A stretch of 64,000 bases of DNA, taken from CAVQRC01 sp963715045. Its GTDB lineage: Bacteria > Planctomycetota > Planctomycetia > Pirellulales > Lacipirellulaceae. This document shows positions 34,701 to 41,998 of this stretch, piece after piece. The translations under genes were made by a program, and so were the position numbers. The stretch spans positions 1 through 64,000 of the forward strand of contig CAVQRC010000043.1 of the NCBI GenBank assembly GCA_963715045.1, read 5' to 3'. The notes below the pieces were generated by a model that saw only the letters and a list, made by a program, of their open reading frames with translations, was not told the DNA's origin and did no database searches. Position 1 is the first letter of the stretch; each line of letters starts with the position of its first letter.

Positions 34701-36402
34701 ACAGCAGCGACTGCGAAACCGTGTCGACGGCGACCACGATCCCGGCGGCAGTAGGGCAAATCATGACCCCGTTGTGGTACGAAGGCGTTGCCCCGGCCAG
34801 CCTCCGCTCGTAGCTCAGCCCGATCCCCAGTTCGAGATTCGCCAGGTGCTGCATCCAGTCCAGCTCCCAAAAAGGAGGCTCGTTCGTATTGCGAATGGCG
34901 ATCAGATAAATCCCGCTCTTGATTTCCGCCAGGACATACAATCTTCCATCCACGGCCAGCGGCGGACCGAGAAAAAACGCACCTGACAGGGGCCCGTAGA
35001 CGTCCTGACCGTGGATCTCCCAGATTCGCTTTCCCTCCGTCTTCAAATCAAGCGCAACGAGCGTGTTGGACGCGGTGATTTCACTCTCGATTTGACGCCC
35101 GAATGCACGAAATGCCTGGGCCCCGGTCCACCGCATCATGTCGATGCTGTTATCCAGCCGCAGCCCGCGAACCGCGTACACGCGTTCTCCATCGCTGCTG
35201 ATCGCACTGAACACCGCATCTCGGTACAGGCGATCGTTGAGCGCGAGGGTGGCCTGCGTATCGACTTGAACCTCGTCGTGATTGCGAAGTGCTTCCTCCA
35301 GTAACTCCAGCGGAGGATCCTCGTCGGGCCGGATGTCCCAGATCTGCTTGCCCGAGTCAAAGTCAACAGCGAGGAGGTTTCGCGCATTACGGGTGACAAT
35401 CACGTTGCCGATGGCGATCGGGGAGGCAGCCGGAAGTAAGGCGACATTTCCGTTCTCGGCCGCCGTCCACTGGCTCTCGACGAGTCGCTCCAGATAGTAC
35501 GAGTGCAGCGGGACCTGCCACTCGGGATTGAGGTGGGGAGATCCACCCACGGACTCGGCATTTCTTGCGGCGTTCCCCCGGTACACCACCCAGTCGTGAA
35601 CACCTTGACGCGCTGCATCGAGTCGCGTCACGCGGGACTTGAGCCAGCTCGTCAGCTCTTCAGGCGAGATCGAGCGGGGCACCGTCTGGCCAGCGACGAC
35701 CCAATCCTGATCGATGCGGTTGCCAATCGTCGCGGCGGCGCGCAGGGCGTCCTGTTCTCGTTCGACACGCAACCATGCGATCGCCGTCAGCAGTCCCAGT
35801 TCGGGACCAAAAAACTGCCGGGAAAAAGACGCGTCCAGCAGACTTTGATAGATCGAAGCGGCGGAGAGATATCGTTGCTGGTCGCTTTCGTAACCGGCGA
35901 CGATGAGCGCGGCCTCGTATCCGGCGGGCGTGTGGAAATACCTCCGCATGACGTTGCGCACCGCTTGAATGTCGTCTTCGGCCAAGCCTGCTTCGAGGGC
36001 CTTGCGGGCAGTGATCCCGTAAGTGGTGTGGTAGATTTCCCGACCCCCGCGGGGCAGGTTGGCAAGAACTCTCAACGCTTCGGACTTCATACCGGCGCGT
36101 TGCTGGCGGTCGACGGCTTCCACAAACACGTCTTCTGAACGTGCGAGGACGTCATCCAGAAAACGAAGTGCGATGCCATATTGCCCACTAGCCAGTTGAC
36201 GGCGAACCTCTTCCAACTGGCGACGACTTGTACGCTCGGTAGGCAGATGAACGCCAGGAGCCAGCTGAGGTGTTCCCGGCTGAGGTTGCAGCACCTGGCC
36301 GGACGCGGATTCGCACGCGAAGTGGAAGAGACCCAGGGTGATCAGACAACCGGCCAGCGGTCCAACCCGACTGAAACGGCCATGTTTCGCGAGGGTCATC
36401 AC
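31723..36402 (-). CDS. Giant secreted PQQ-like beta-propeller/TPR protein
   Basis: A 1559-residue protein. After a signal peptide (GCLITLGLFHFACESASG) come helical repeats (about 60-270). A first PQQ-like propeller follows (about 285-760), with blades such as LLAVDFDSGKQIWDIRP, ALHCLDQRSGKLLWTIDRG and VAVDTVSQSLLWAYQ. Next is a TPR/helical stretch (about 770-1080; ALNALGEIALSEGSVADAIDKLSRAYELEPGN). A second propeller (about 1090-1540) has LHCVDVPTGRLLWKQG, MVDAVSGERLWSR and FCLDRATGSTLLRQ. It is likely an envelope scaffold; no catalytic motif is seen. GTG 36402 is followed by ATG 36399, and either may be used. It heads the minus-strand block and diverges from the HU gene. Confidence 0.88.
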   Translation of the reverse strand: MMTLAKHGRFSRVGPLAGCLITLGLFHFACESASGQVLQPQPGTPQLAPGVHLPTERTSRRQLEEVRRQLASGQYGIALRFLDDVLARSEDVFVEAVDRQQRAGMKSEALRVLANLPRGGREIYHTTYGITARKALEAGLAEDDIQAVRNVMRRYFHTPAGYEAALIVAGYESDQQRYLSAASIYQSLLDASFSRQFFGPELGLLTAIAWLRVEREQDALRAAATIGNRIDQDWVVAGQTVPRSISPEELTSWLKSRVTRLDAARQGVHDWVVYRGNAARNAESVGGSPHLNPEWQVPLHSYYLERLVESQWTAAENGNVALLPAASPIAIGNVIVTRNARNLLAVDFDSGKQIWDIRPDEDPPLELLEEALRNHDEVQVDTQATLALNDRLYRDAVFSAISSDGERVYAVRGLRLDNSIDMMRWTGAQAFRAFGRQIESEITASNTLVALDLKTEGKRIWEIHGQDVYGPLSGAFFLGPPLAVDGRLYVLAEIKSGIYLIAIRNTNEPPFWELDWMQHLANLELGIGLSYERRLAGATPSYHNGVMICPTAAGIVVAVDTVSQSLLWAYQFQADNLRMPRAVGRNAVVINPQPEILGDHWQDNTAIMAEDVVLLTPRESNALHCLDQRSGKLLWTIDRGNGLYVAAVADGLVHVVHQDRLESIAVESGQPVDRPVTTFPSDVRVSGRGFFSADYYFLPLTSGQVAKIEVTTGKTVSTVLANREGPLGNLVCHRGAVLSQSSTFLERFEQLDALRTRTQRALAENPSDVRALNALGEIALSEGSVADAIDKLSRAYELEPGNPTTRKILLEALLQGLETDFSSYRERLELVEDLVSTADDDRRLSRLKAVGLQAEAATREAIEEYLRFARLNAGNRELLPFSPHWECRADRWVGGQLTELLAATPAEMREPVMSSLLERRNRLPEAGLVAFEQYVPLVPADFAPTAEQSLELAMALAAENAPLSAYQLATDFRRDGRTSIRAQATAILSNIAYGQQNFSAGRILDRELATAYAATPIAFEASREASSGSRIAVAHAAEFPLEKPPFMAGTSLRAELLNGRGDRVLVTLHAVRLVGPPGPLLREHTVFLDSSRRAVVVFDAFGRQRFAVPLATNNDIQTPNNLTGPRCHARVCGGVLLVSVGEAIYAIDILSRNPQDRLLWGARTVPAASSRPRNINDPRMVLGGNRAVGAADLQWATDREQNLIGWLGPATSEGLVFQVGTTLHCVDVPTGRLLWKQGQIPAGSVLYGDEQFVIAMRPDEQEAVVLRARDGKRLPKCRCPEVKHHLAAYGRQLLLWRVDKVVLEDTTSVARTLTMVDAVSGERLWSRAFAVDAQVALLDGERVGVLEGKSGRFVLIDPVRNEVLAKHLLQPVPDLARIFLMPSTEQTLLVVDQAAPGAAREDTGFSPYPFEIPLITGRIYAFQREMQELQWQAPAEIRQQGLILNQPPDLPWVAFVSMYRRPNHRDANTRLFCLDRATGSTLLRQDGLRTTTPGKLLIQPDPEDDDAVKISLPLQSVKLTTTQVARPPAPATQDSIELLYEGDSGGGLLDVLQRLPGRR

Positions 36403-36796
36403 AGGGCAAGCTCGATTTTTTGCGGGTTTTTCGGGGCAAATCGGCCCGGTGCCGGCAAATTGGTGTGCTACGCTTCCAAAAACTGGCCGATCCAGCCCTG
36501 GTGAAGACCTTTCGGAACCCGGCTGTTGTTCCTAACTTAAAGCCACTATTGATTTTATACCTGCCTGCGAATACCGGCAAGAGGATCGCGGGACCCGCTG
36601 TGCCGTCTCGCTAACGCTTCCTGTCACACCACGCGTGGGGAGAGGTGGTAACCTCAAATTCGACGTTTTCCCCGTGAAAACACGCGTAGTTGGGGTTGTA
36701 TTTTTGGTTCGGATCACTCTAATCGAGCGAACTTGTTCTCCCCCTGACCCAGTTTCCCGATAATCCCGCGTTTTCCCACAAGGAGGGTTAAACAAC
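36403..36796. other. Divergent promoter region between the giant propeller gene and HU
   Basis: 394 bp with no gene. Near 36665-36681 is a small inverted repeat, GTTTTC-CCCGT-GAAAAC. A promoter for HU is proposed separately. The promoter of the minus-strand block should lie at 36403-36500, but I could not pick one with confidence. Confidence 0.5.
36736..36764 (+). promoter_or_regulatory. Putative promoter of the HU gene
   Basis: GATAAT at 36759-36764 is five of six to the consensus -10. A weak -35 (TTCTCC, 36736-36741) lies 17 bp upstream. Transcription would start about 25 bp before the ATG. The ribosome site AAGGAGGG (36780-36787) is strong and spaced nine bases from ATG 36797. Confidence 0.5.
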
Positions 36797-37114
36797 ATGG
36801 CAAAAGCAGCTAAGAAGGCGCCGACTAAGACTGAAGTCTTCGGTGCTATCGCGGAGGAGACCGAACTATCGAAAAAGCAGGTCTCCGCCGTATTCGATTC
36901 GCTTGCCGAACAGATCAAGAAGGCTCTGGGTCGCAATGGTGCCAAGCAGTTCACCATCCCGGGTCTCTGCAAAATCGTCGTTCAAAGCAAGCCCGCGACC
37001 AAAGCACGCAAAGGGATCAATCCCTTCACTGGCGAAGAGACAATGTTTAAAGCCAAGCCGGCCCGCAATGTCGTCAAGGTGCGGCCCCTCAAAAATCTGA
37101 AGGACATGGCGTGA
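36797..37114 (+). CDS. HU/IHF family DNA-binding protein
   Basis: A 105-residue histone-like protein. It has a short Lys/Ala-rich N-terminal arm (MAKAAKKAPTK), the dimerising helices (EVFGAIAEETELSKKQVSAVFDSL) and the DNA-binding beta-arm region (GLCKIVVQSKPATKARKGINPFTGEETMFKAKPARNVVKVRPLK). It differs from classic HU in the extended basic N-terminus and a GINPFTGE arm, as in other planctomycete HU-like proteins. It is a single-gene transcript with its own promoter and terminator, placed at the centre between the two large divergent blocks. Confidence 0.93.
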   Translation: MAKAAKKAPTKTEVFGAIAEETELSKKQVSAVFDSLAEQIKKALGRNGAKQFTIPGLCKIVVQSKPATKARKGINPFTGEETMFKAKPARNVVKVRPLKNLKDMA

Positions 37115-37191
37115 TTTGAGTTCTACGCTTGATGAATGGAAGCAGCCCGACTCGCCTGTAGGCTCGACCAAGCCACGCTGAAGAACCCTCG

Positions 37192-37227
37192 AACGCTCGT
37201 TTACGCATCGCGTAGACGAGCGTTTTT
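37192..37227 (+). terminator. Rho-independent terminator of the HU gene
   Basis: The stem AACGCTCGT / ACGAGCGTT (9 bp) encloses a second small stem, TACGC/GCGTA, and is followed by TTT. It lies 77 bp after the HU stop. Confidence 0.85.
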
Positions 37228-37242
37228 GTTGCTGTGACCGGT

Positions 37243-37260
37243 GATTCTCGCGCGAGAATC
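37243..37260. repeat. 18-bp perfect palindrome
   Basis: GATTCTCGCGCGAGAATC is self-complementary along its whole length. It lies 16 bp after the HU terminator and 230 bp from the tRNA gene. There is no T-run, so it is not a terminator; it could be a protein site. Confidence 0.6.
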
Positions 37261-37341
37261 GCCCTCACTCGCCTCGCAGCGTGCCGCCCGCGATAGAAAC
37301 CTGAGAGTTACCGGATGAATAACTGCTCGGAGGTGTACTGA

Positions 37342-37363
37342 TGGGAAACCCGTGGGAAACCCG
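37342..37363 (+). repeat. Tandem duplication of an 11-bp unit
   Basis: TGGGAAACCCG occurs twice back to back with no mismatch. Each unit also holds a short inverted repeat (GGG-AAA-CCC). Confidence 0.7.
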
Positions 37364-37390
37364 CTCTGACAGCAGGGTCCCAAACCTGAC

Positions 37391-37443
37391 GGCCCCTGTT
37401 CCAGACGCCTTTCTTCAGGGGCCCCGACTCTGAGGGAAGAGTC
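37391..37443. other. Two adjacent stem-loops between HU and tRNA-Phe
   Basis: GGCCCCTG / CAGGGGCC (37391-37398 and 37416-37423) forms an 8-bp stem with a 17-nt loop. Directly next to it, GACTCT / AGAGTC (37426-37431 and 37438-37443) forms a 6-bp stem. No T-run follows on either strand. They may mark the 3' end or processing region of the tRNA transcript. Confidence 0.45.
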
Positions 37444-37491
37444 GATTCCCTTCCGTTTGGATAGTCAGCGACTTCTGGCTGCTTCATCGAG

Positions 37492-37564
37492 TGGACAGGG
37501 GCGGGATCGAACCGCCGACACCAGGATTTTCAGTCCTGTGCTCTACCAACTGAGCTACCTGTCC
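37492..37564 (-). tRNA. tRNA-Phe (anticodon GAA)
   Basis: The 73-nt cloverleaf on the minus strand folds fully. The acceptor pairs GGACAGG with CCTGTCC. The D arm is GCTC...GAGC, the anticodon arm CAGGA-CTGAAAA-TCCTG has anticodon GAA, and the T arm is GGCGG-TTCGATC-CCGCC. The discriminator base is A. The CCA end is not encoded. Confidence 0.95.
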
Positions 37565-37591
37565 CCGCAGGTGATCGAAAACAAGACGCGT

Positions 37592-37620
37592 ATCGTAGGA
37601 ACCGCTCCGGAGAGTGTCAA
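37592..37620 (-). promoter_or_regulatory. Promoter of tRNA-Phe
   Basis: On the minus strand there is a perfect TTGACA (37620-37615), a 17-bp spacer and TACGAT (37597-37592). It sits about 28 bp upstream of the mature tRNA 5' end, as expected for a short leader. Confidence 0.75.
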
Positions 37621-37817
37621 TCAACGTTCATAATTGTGGTTGAGTCAAGGCCGGCCTGGGGCAACATTGGGCCTGCGAGAAAAGGACCGCCCGCGTTCAC
37701 GCCAGGTTCAGCGTACGGCAGATTCTCGCGTTCCGTAGCGTTTGAGGAATCTCGGTTTCGCCACTGGAACATCACGTTTCCCGCTCGCCAGGCTCCGCGT
37801 GACGCGTCCACTGCTTG

Positions 37818-37847
37818 TTGACAATTGCGTCGCGCGACGACTACGAT
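37818..37847 (+). promoter_or_regulatory. Promoter of the cyclase-like/ExbB block
   Basis: TTGACA (37818-37823), an 18-bp spacer and TACGAT (37842-37847), with the same -10 hexamer as the tRNA-Phe promoter. The spacer contains the palindrome GTCGCGCGAC (37829-37838), a possible operator. The start codon is 77 bp downstream. Confidence 0.7.
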
Positions 37848-37865
37848 CGTTTGTGGATCAACCCA

Positions 37866-37887
37866 AACCCCTGTTACGGCAGGGGTT
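37866..37887 (+). promoter_or_regulatory. Leader hairpin before the cyclase-like gene
   Basis: AACCCCTG-TTACGG-CAGGGGTT is a perfect 8-bp stem with a 6-nt loop. It lies just after the expected transcription start and before the ribosome site (GGAG, 37910-37913). It could stabilise the mRNA or act in attenuation; no T-run follows. Confidence 0.5.
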
Positions 37888-37923
37888 GCGCTATTAACTG
37901 TAATCCTGCTGGAGCGATCTTAG

Positions 37924-39690
37924 ATGGCATCTCAGTGCAACCGCGAGGTTGGTCGGTTGCCACAACGTTTAGAGGGGCTAGGCCGCCGTTTCCGCCTGAT
38001 TGGAGGGGATCGGGCCATCTTACGACCCGAGTTCTCATTCTCGGCCGTGTTCTGGGCCCTGTTGTGCGTGCAGGTCGCGCCGCTTCACGCGCTGACACCA
38101 GAGAGCGAACAGGTCCGCAAGCTGATCGACGGGGGCCTCGACTACCTGGACACAACAACCGATCCTCGACTCGGCGGCAAGTGCGTGATCGCCCTGGCTG
38201 TCATCAAGGCTACTGGCAATCGGGATCATCCAAGGGTCAAAGAAGCCGTCGACGCCTGCGACGCCACAATCCGCGAGGGCGAACCTTACGGCGATGTTTA
38301 CAGCAATGGACTGGCGATCATTTATCTGTGCGAGCTCGATCCGAAGCAGCATCGAGGGAGGATCCAGAAGCTGGTTCGCGGATTGGAGAAGCGTCAGAAA
38401 CCCCACGGAGGATGGGGGTACGACGAACGGCTGACGGAGAAGCCCACTGGCGACACGTCGCAAACGCAATACGGGGTACTCGCTTGCTGGCAAGCCAGCG
38501 CCGCTGGCTTCGAGGTATCGCAGGAAGTTGTGCGGAAAGCATTGCGATGGCTGCTGAGGACCCAGGATCCGTCGGGAGCCTGGGGCTATCAGGGGATCGT
38601 TCCTGATGCCAATTCGGGACTGATCGAGCAGTCGGGGGTTACCATCAATATGGCCGTCGCGGGTCTGGGCTGCCTGCTCGTCTGTGGTGACCTGCTGGGC
38701 GTCGAGAGTATTCATGTGCAGCGAAAGCCGGGCCGCGGTGCGGTCTCGGCGGATCCCGAACAGCGGGAAATCGACGAATTCGAAGCGTTGCTTCCACCGG
38801 CAATCACTCGGGCCACGCGAACCGGGGGCGACGTGACTGAGCCCGCCGAGTTCGTCACGGGGGGCATCGGTGCGGACCGCGACAACTTCGAGGCGGCCGT
38901 GAAAAAGGGGACCGAGTACGTCAATCGCAGATTTACGGTGGATGGATCGAGTTGGGACTACTACTACCTGTACTCACTCGAACGCTACAAGAGCTTTGAG
39001 GAACACCTCAGCGGCGACGCCGAGGAAGAGCCCAAGTGGTATGACGACGGCGTGACGCTGATCAGAAGACGCGTGATTCTGCCTGAGCATTATTGGTCTG
39101 GCGAGTGCGGATCGGCGGTCGATACGGCTTTCGCCATTTTGTTCATGGTGCGATCGATGCGGGCGACTCTGGAAAACCAGGGGATCGGCGGCGGGGAACT
39201 GGTGGGCGGCGTCGGTTTGCCCCAGAACGTGGCGACCTCGCAGGTTCGCGGAGGTCAGCTGCAGTCTGAGGAGACCAGCCGCACCATCGGCGAACTGCTG
39301 CAGGTTCTCGAGGACCCAGACCACCCGGACCATGAACGCGTGCTGGCCAATCCTGGCAACACCTTCGGCACGTTGTCTGCCGAGTTCGCCGAAGCAGATG
39401 TGCTGCGGCTCCGTCGACTCGTCCGAGCCCAGCAGCCGGCCGTACGCTGGCTGGCAGTCAGCGCCCTCGGTCGGATCCGCGATTTGGATAACGTGCCCTT
39501 CCTTCTCGACGCGCTGACCGATCCCAATCCCAAGGTGGTGCTCGCTGCCCGTGACGGACTGAGATTCGTCAGTCGACGTTTTGATGGATTCGGCCTTCCA
39601 GCCGACTTCTCGGACCGGCAGCGGTACGATGCATTGCAGAAGTGGAAAGGCTGGTACCACACTATCGATCCCGCGGCCGCGGTTCCTTAG
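37924..39690 (+). CDS. Secreted cyclase-like (alpha/alpha toroid) protein with C-terminal HEAT-like repeats
   Basis: A 588-residue protein. A long N-terminal region leads into a hydrophobic signal (FSAVFWALLCVQVAPLHA, about 40-57). Then come prenyltransferase/squalene-cyclase-type repeats (QKPHGGWGYDE, about 160, and TQDPSGAWGYQG, about 218) and a second half of the toroid ending near ECGSAVDTAFAILFM. The last 130 residues look like HEAT repeats (PAVRWLAVSALGRIRDLDNVPFLLDALTD, about 500-530). No DxDD catalytic motif is seen. It is the first gene behind the promoter at 37818 and probably belongs with the ExbB/ExbD genes downstream, although 136 bp separate it from the next gene. Confidence 0.82.
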   Translation: MASQCNREVGRLPQRLEGLGRRFRLIGGDRAILRPEFSFSAVFWALLCVQVAPLHALTPESEQVRKLIDGGLDYLDTTTDPRLGGKCVIALAVIKATGNRDHPRVKEAVDACDATIREGEPYGDVYSNGLAIIYLCELDPKQHRGRIQKLVRGLEKRQKPHGGWGYDERLTEKPTGDTSQTQYGVLACWQASAAGFEVSQEVVRKALRWLLRTQDPSGAWGYQGIVPDANSGLIEQSGVTINMAVAGLGCLLVCGDLLGVESIHVQRKPGRGAVSADPEQREIDEFEALLPPAITRATRTGGDVTEPAEFVTGGIGADRDNFEAAVKKGTEYVNRRFTVDGSSWDYYYLYSLERYKSFEEHLSGDAEEEPKWYDDGVTLIRRRVILPEHYWSGECGSAVDTAFAILFMVRSMRATLENQGIGGGELVGGVGLPQNVATSQVRGGQLQSEETSRTIGELLQVLEDPDHPDHERVLANPGNTFGTLSAEFAEADVLRLRRLVRAQQPAVRWLAVSALGRIRDLDNVPFLLDALTDPNPKVVLAARDGLRFVSRRFDGFGLPADFSDRQRYDALQKWKGWYHTIDPAAAVP

Positions 39691-39826
39691 CATCCGCGAT
39701 CAGATGACCACCGCTGGCCGCCGGTCCCTGCGGGATTCGCCGTGCGACTGCAGGCGGCATTGAATCTAACGAAGGTACTTCTGGAAGCAGATACAAGACG
39801 TGAGTACCGCGACGCCAAGAAACACG

Positions 39827-40669
39827 ATGAACTACAAAGCCACGCACTTGCGTCTTGGCGTTTCGGCGTACGACCGTACTTCAAGCCTGTTGATCGCCCT
39901 GCTGATCCTGGTCGGCATGACCGTTCTCGGACTGGGCATCGTCTATTTGACCCTGGAGTTCTTGAATCGGACGGTCGTCGTTCCGGTGCAGATCGCCGAA
40001 CCCGCCATGGGGCAGGCCGCCGCCGGCGACGATCAATCGCTCGCACCGCCGGCGCTCGAAGACGCTCCAGAACTGGTCGAACCAGAACTCCCCGAACTGC
40101 TGAGTGAGCTATCAACGATTGCCCGCGATCCGGCCCTGTTGGACAACCGCTTCTTCGATTCGGCTGACGCCGCAGCGCGGGGGGCGGGAGCGGGCGACGG
40201 TCGCGGCGAGGGACCCGTCGGTACCGGCACAGGGAGCGAGAATTGGGGGCGATTTCGCATCCGCTATCAAGATCCCTACAGCATCGATGCCTACGCCAAG
40301 CAGCTCGATTTCTTCAACATCGAGCTCGCCCTGCTGGGTGAAGACAACCGAGTGTACTACGCGTTTCAGCTCTCCCAGCCGACGCCGAACACCCGGGTTG
40401 GCGATCCCCGTGACGAAACGCGAGTCCGCTTCACCTGGCTGGACGGTCCGCTCCGCCGCGCCGATCAGCGACTGCTTACGCGTGCCGGATTTTCGCCCAA
40501 ACGTCGGCCCATCCTGCAGTGCATTCCCGATGCGTTGGCTGCCGATCTGCTGCGGCTGGAACGGGAGTTCTCGGGAGGGAAAGATACCAGTGAGATCCGC
40601 CGCACGACCGTAAGCGTCGTGGAGGACGGGTCGGGCGGGTATCGCATGGAGGTTGTGGATGTTCGTTAA
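39827..40669 (+). CDS. Single-span membrane protein linked to ExbB/ExbD (TonB/TolA-like position)
   Basis: A 280-residue protein with a short cytoplasmic N-terminus, one membrane helix (SLLIALLILVGMTVLGLGIVYL, about 19-40) and a periplasmic part. The periplasmic part has an acidic/Pro-rich linker (LAPPALEDAPELVEPELPELL), a Gly-rich stretch (GAGAGDGRGEGPVGTGTG) and a folded C-terminal domain. Topology and place before exbB resemble TonB or TolA, but the C-terminal domain is not one I recognise as TonB. ATG 39827 is preferred; an in-frame GTG at 39800 is possible. It may be the force-transmitting arm of the complex. Confidence 0.7.
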   Translation: MNYKATHLRLGVSAYDRTSSLLIALLILVGMTVLGLGIVYLTLEFLNRTVVVPVQIAEPAMGQAAAGDDQSLAPPALEDAPELVEPELPELLSELSTIARDPALLDNRFFDSADAAARGAGAGDGRGEGPVGTGTGSENWGRFRIRYQDPYSIDAYAKQLDFFNIELALLGEDNRVYYAFQLSQPTPNTRVGDPRDETRVRFTWLDGPLRRADQRLLTRAGFSPKRRPILQCIPDALAADLLRLEREFSGGKDTSEIRRTTVSVVEDGSGGYRMEVVDVR

Positions 40670-40702
40670 AGGACAATCATCGAGTTGAATTATCGAGGTT
40701 AG

Positions 40703-40725
40703 ATCTCGGCAGTGCCCGCCGAGAT
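40703..40725 (+). promoter_or_regulatory. Intra-operon hairpin before exbB
   Basis: ATCTCGGC-AGTGCCC-GCCGAGAT is a perfect 8-bp stem in the 99-bp gap between the membrane protein and exbB. There is no T-run. It could set relative expression by mRNA processing. Confidence 0.45.
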
Positions 40726-40768
40726 GAACGAAGCGCACTAACAACCAGGCAGAAAGCAAGCCGTACCG

Positions 40769-41452
40769 ATGGAAGCGTTATTCAGTGTTATCAGCGTCGC
40801 CGTGTACTGCCTGCTGGCGATTCTTGCTACTTGGGGCGGGTATTGTGTCATCATGGTCTGGCGGCGGGTTGCTGCCGTGCGGTTTCGCGACGAAGCCGCG
40901 CAGGACGAATTCCTGGACGCACTCGACGTGATGCTGGCCGAACGCGGCGTCGAAGAAGCCGTTGCTTCGGTTGAGCAGGATCGGCGAGCGCTCCCCCAAC
41001 TGACCCTCTTCGCGTTGCTCAACCGGCACGTCGCTGCGAGACCTTTGAAGCGGATGCTCGTCGAGCGTTTTCAGCAGGATGTGCTCTCCGATATCGACAA
41101 CCGCCTCAGCTGGGTCGGAACCGTAGTCAAGGCCGCGCCCATGGTGGGGCTGTTGGGAACCGTGATCGGAATGATGGGTGCTTTCGCCAATATTTCGATT
41201 GATCAAAGTGTCGACCAGAACGCCATGGCACGCGACATTCACTTCGCCTTGATCACGACCGCTTGCGGACTGGCCATCGCGGTTCCGCTGGTCCTCGCCA
41301 CGCAAGCCGTCGCCATTCGACTCCGTACGATGGAGGAGTTGATAGGCGTCGGGCTGGCGCGCCTGTTCGATGTGCTGGGCGACTTTCTCGAAGAATCGGA
41401 CGCGACTACCACCCCCGCCGCACCACCTCCCGTCGACCGAGCTACCGCCTGA
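40769..41452 (+). CDS. ExbB/TolQ/MotA family proton-channel protein
   Basis: A 227-residue protein with three membrane helices: about 5-30 (VISVAVYCLLAILATWGGYCVIMVW), about 120-145 (AAPMVGLLGTVIGMMGAF) and about 160-185 (LITTACGLAIAVPLVL). The second and third carry the TolQ/ExbB signatures: GLLGTVIGMMGAF and ALITTACGLAIAVP, with the conserved Thr in LLGT. It should form the proton-conducting stator with the ExbD proteins. The gene is followed closely by exbD (10 bp). Confidence 0.93.
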   Translation: MEALFSVISVAVYCLLAILATWGGYCVIMVWRRVAAVRFRDEAAQDEFLDALDVMLAERGVEEAVASVEQDRRALPQLTLFALLNRHVAARPLKRMLVERFQQDVLSDIDNRLSWVGTVVKAAPMVGLLGTVIGMMGAFANISIDQSVDQNAMARDIHFALITTACGLAIAVPLVLATQAVAIRLRTMEELIGVGLARLFDVLGDFLEESDATTTPAAPPPVDRATA

Positions 41453-41462
41453 GGGCAATGGC

Positions 41463-41972
41463 ATGAAACACGTTCCTCTCCTCGAGCCTGGCCTCGAACG
41501 CGAATCGGCATCGGAAGACCATGCCTACGATGAGCATGGCCTGGCCCGGCGTCCTCATGCGGATACAGAACTCGACATCACCCCCATGATCGACATCACG
41601 TTTCTGCTGTTGATCTACTTCCTCGTGGCCTCGGTACCGGATCAGCAGACCGCGATCCGGCTGCCCAAGGCAGATCACGGAACGGGTGTCAGCCAGGTAC
41701 GTGCGGTGGTCATCACGGTCGGGGAAACCGCCGAAACCCTGGCTCCCATCTATCTGGCCGACGGAAAGATTGAAGAAGATCGGATTGCCGGCACGGCCGA
41801 GCAACAGGCAGATCGAATCCGCGAGGCCGTACTCGACGAATACCCAGAGAAGACGGACGTGATCATCAAAGCAGACCGCAGTGTCCCCTCGCGGGAGGTG
41901 TTCCGCGTCATGAAGGCGGCGTCGCGGGTCGAGGGTGTCCATTTGCACCTCGCAGTTCTCGAAAAAGAATAA
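41463..41972 (+). CDS. ExbD/TolR family protein, copy 1
   Basis: A 169-residue protein with the family core ELDITPMIDITFLLLIYFLVAS (about 36-57), including the essential Asp of the membrane helix (MIDITF). The periplasmic domain ends with VIIKADRSVPSREVFRVMKAA, as in ExbD/TolR. The long acidic N-terminus (ESASEDHAYDEHG) is unusual. It works with the ExbB upstream. Confidence 0.93.
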   Translation: MKHVPLLEPGLERESASEDHAYDEHGLARRPHADTELDITPMIDITFLLLIYFLVASVPDQQTAIRLPKADHGTGVSQVRAVVITVGETAETLAPIYLADGKIEEDRIAGTAEQQADRIREAVLDEYPEKTDVIIKADRSVPSREVFRVMKAASRVEGVHLHLAVLEKE

Positions 41973-41998
41973 TCGCCTGTCCGGGATGAGAAGTGTCG

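Noticed and set aside
33298..34986. 562-codon open frame on the plus strand
   Set aside because: Antisense of the giant propeller protein. Long shadow frames are expected in GC-rich coding DNA.
37391..37443. Stem-loops after HU as terminators
   Set aside because: No T-run follows on either strand, and a proper HU terminator lies closer at 37192-37227.
30583..39690. Two proteins with squalene-cyclase-type repeats as hopanoid or terpene cyclases
   Set aside because: Both are exported, lack a DxDD motif, and no terpenoid genes are near. The fold alone does not support cyclase activity.
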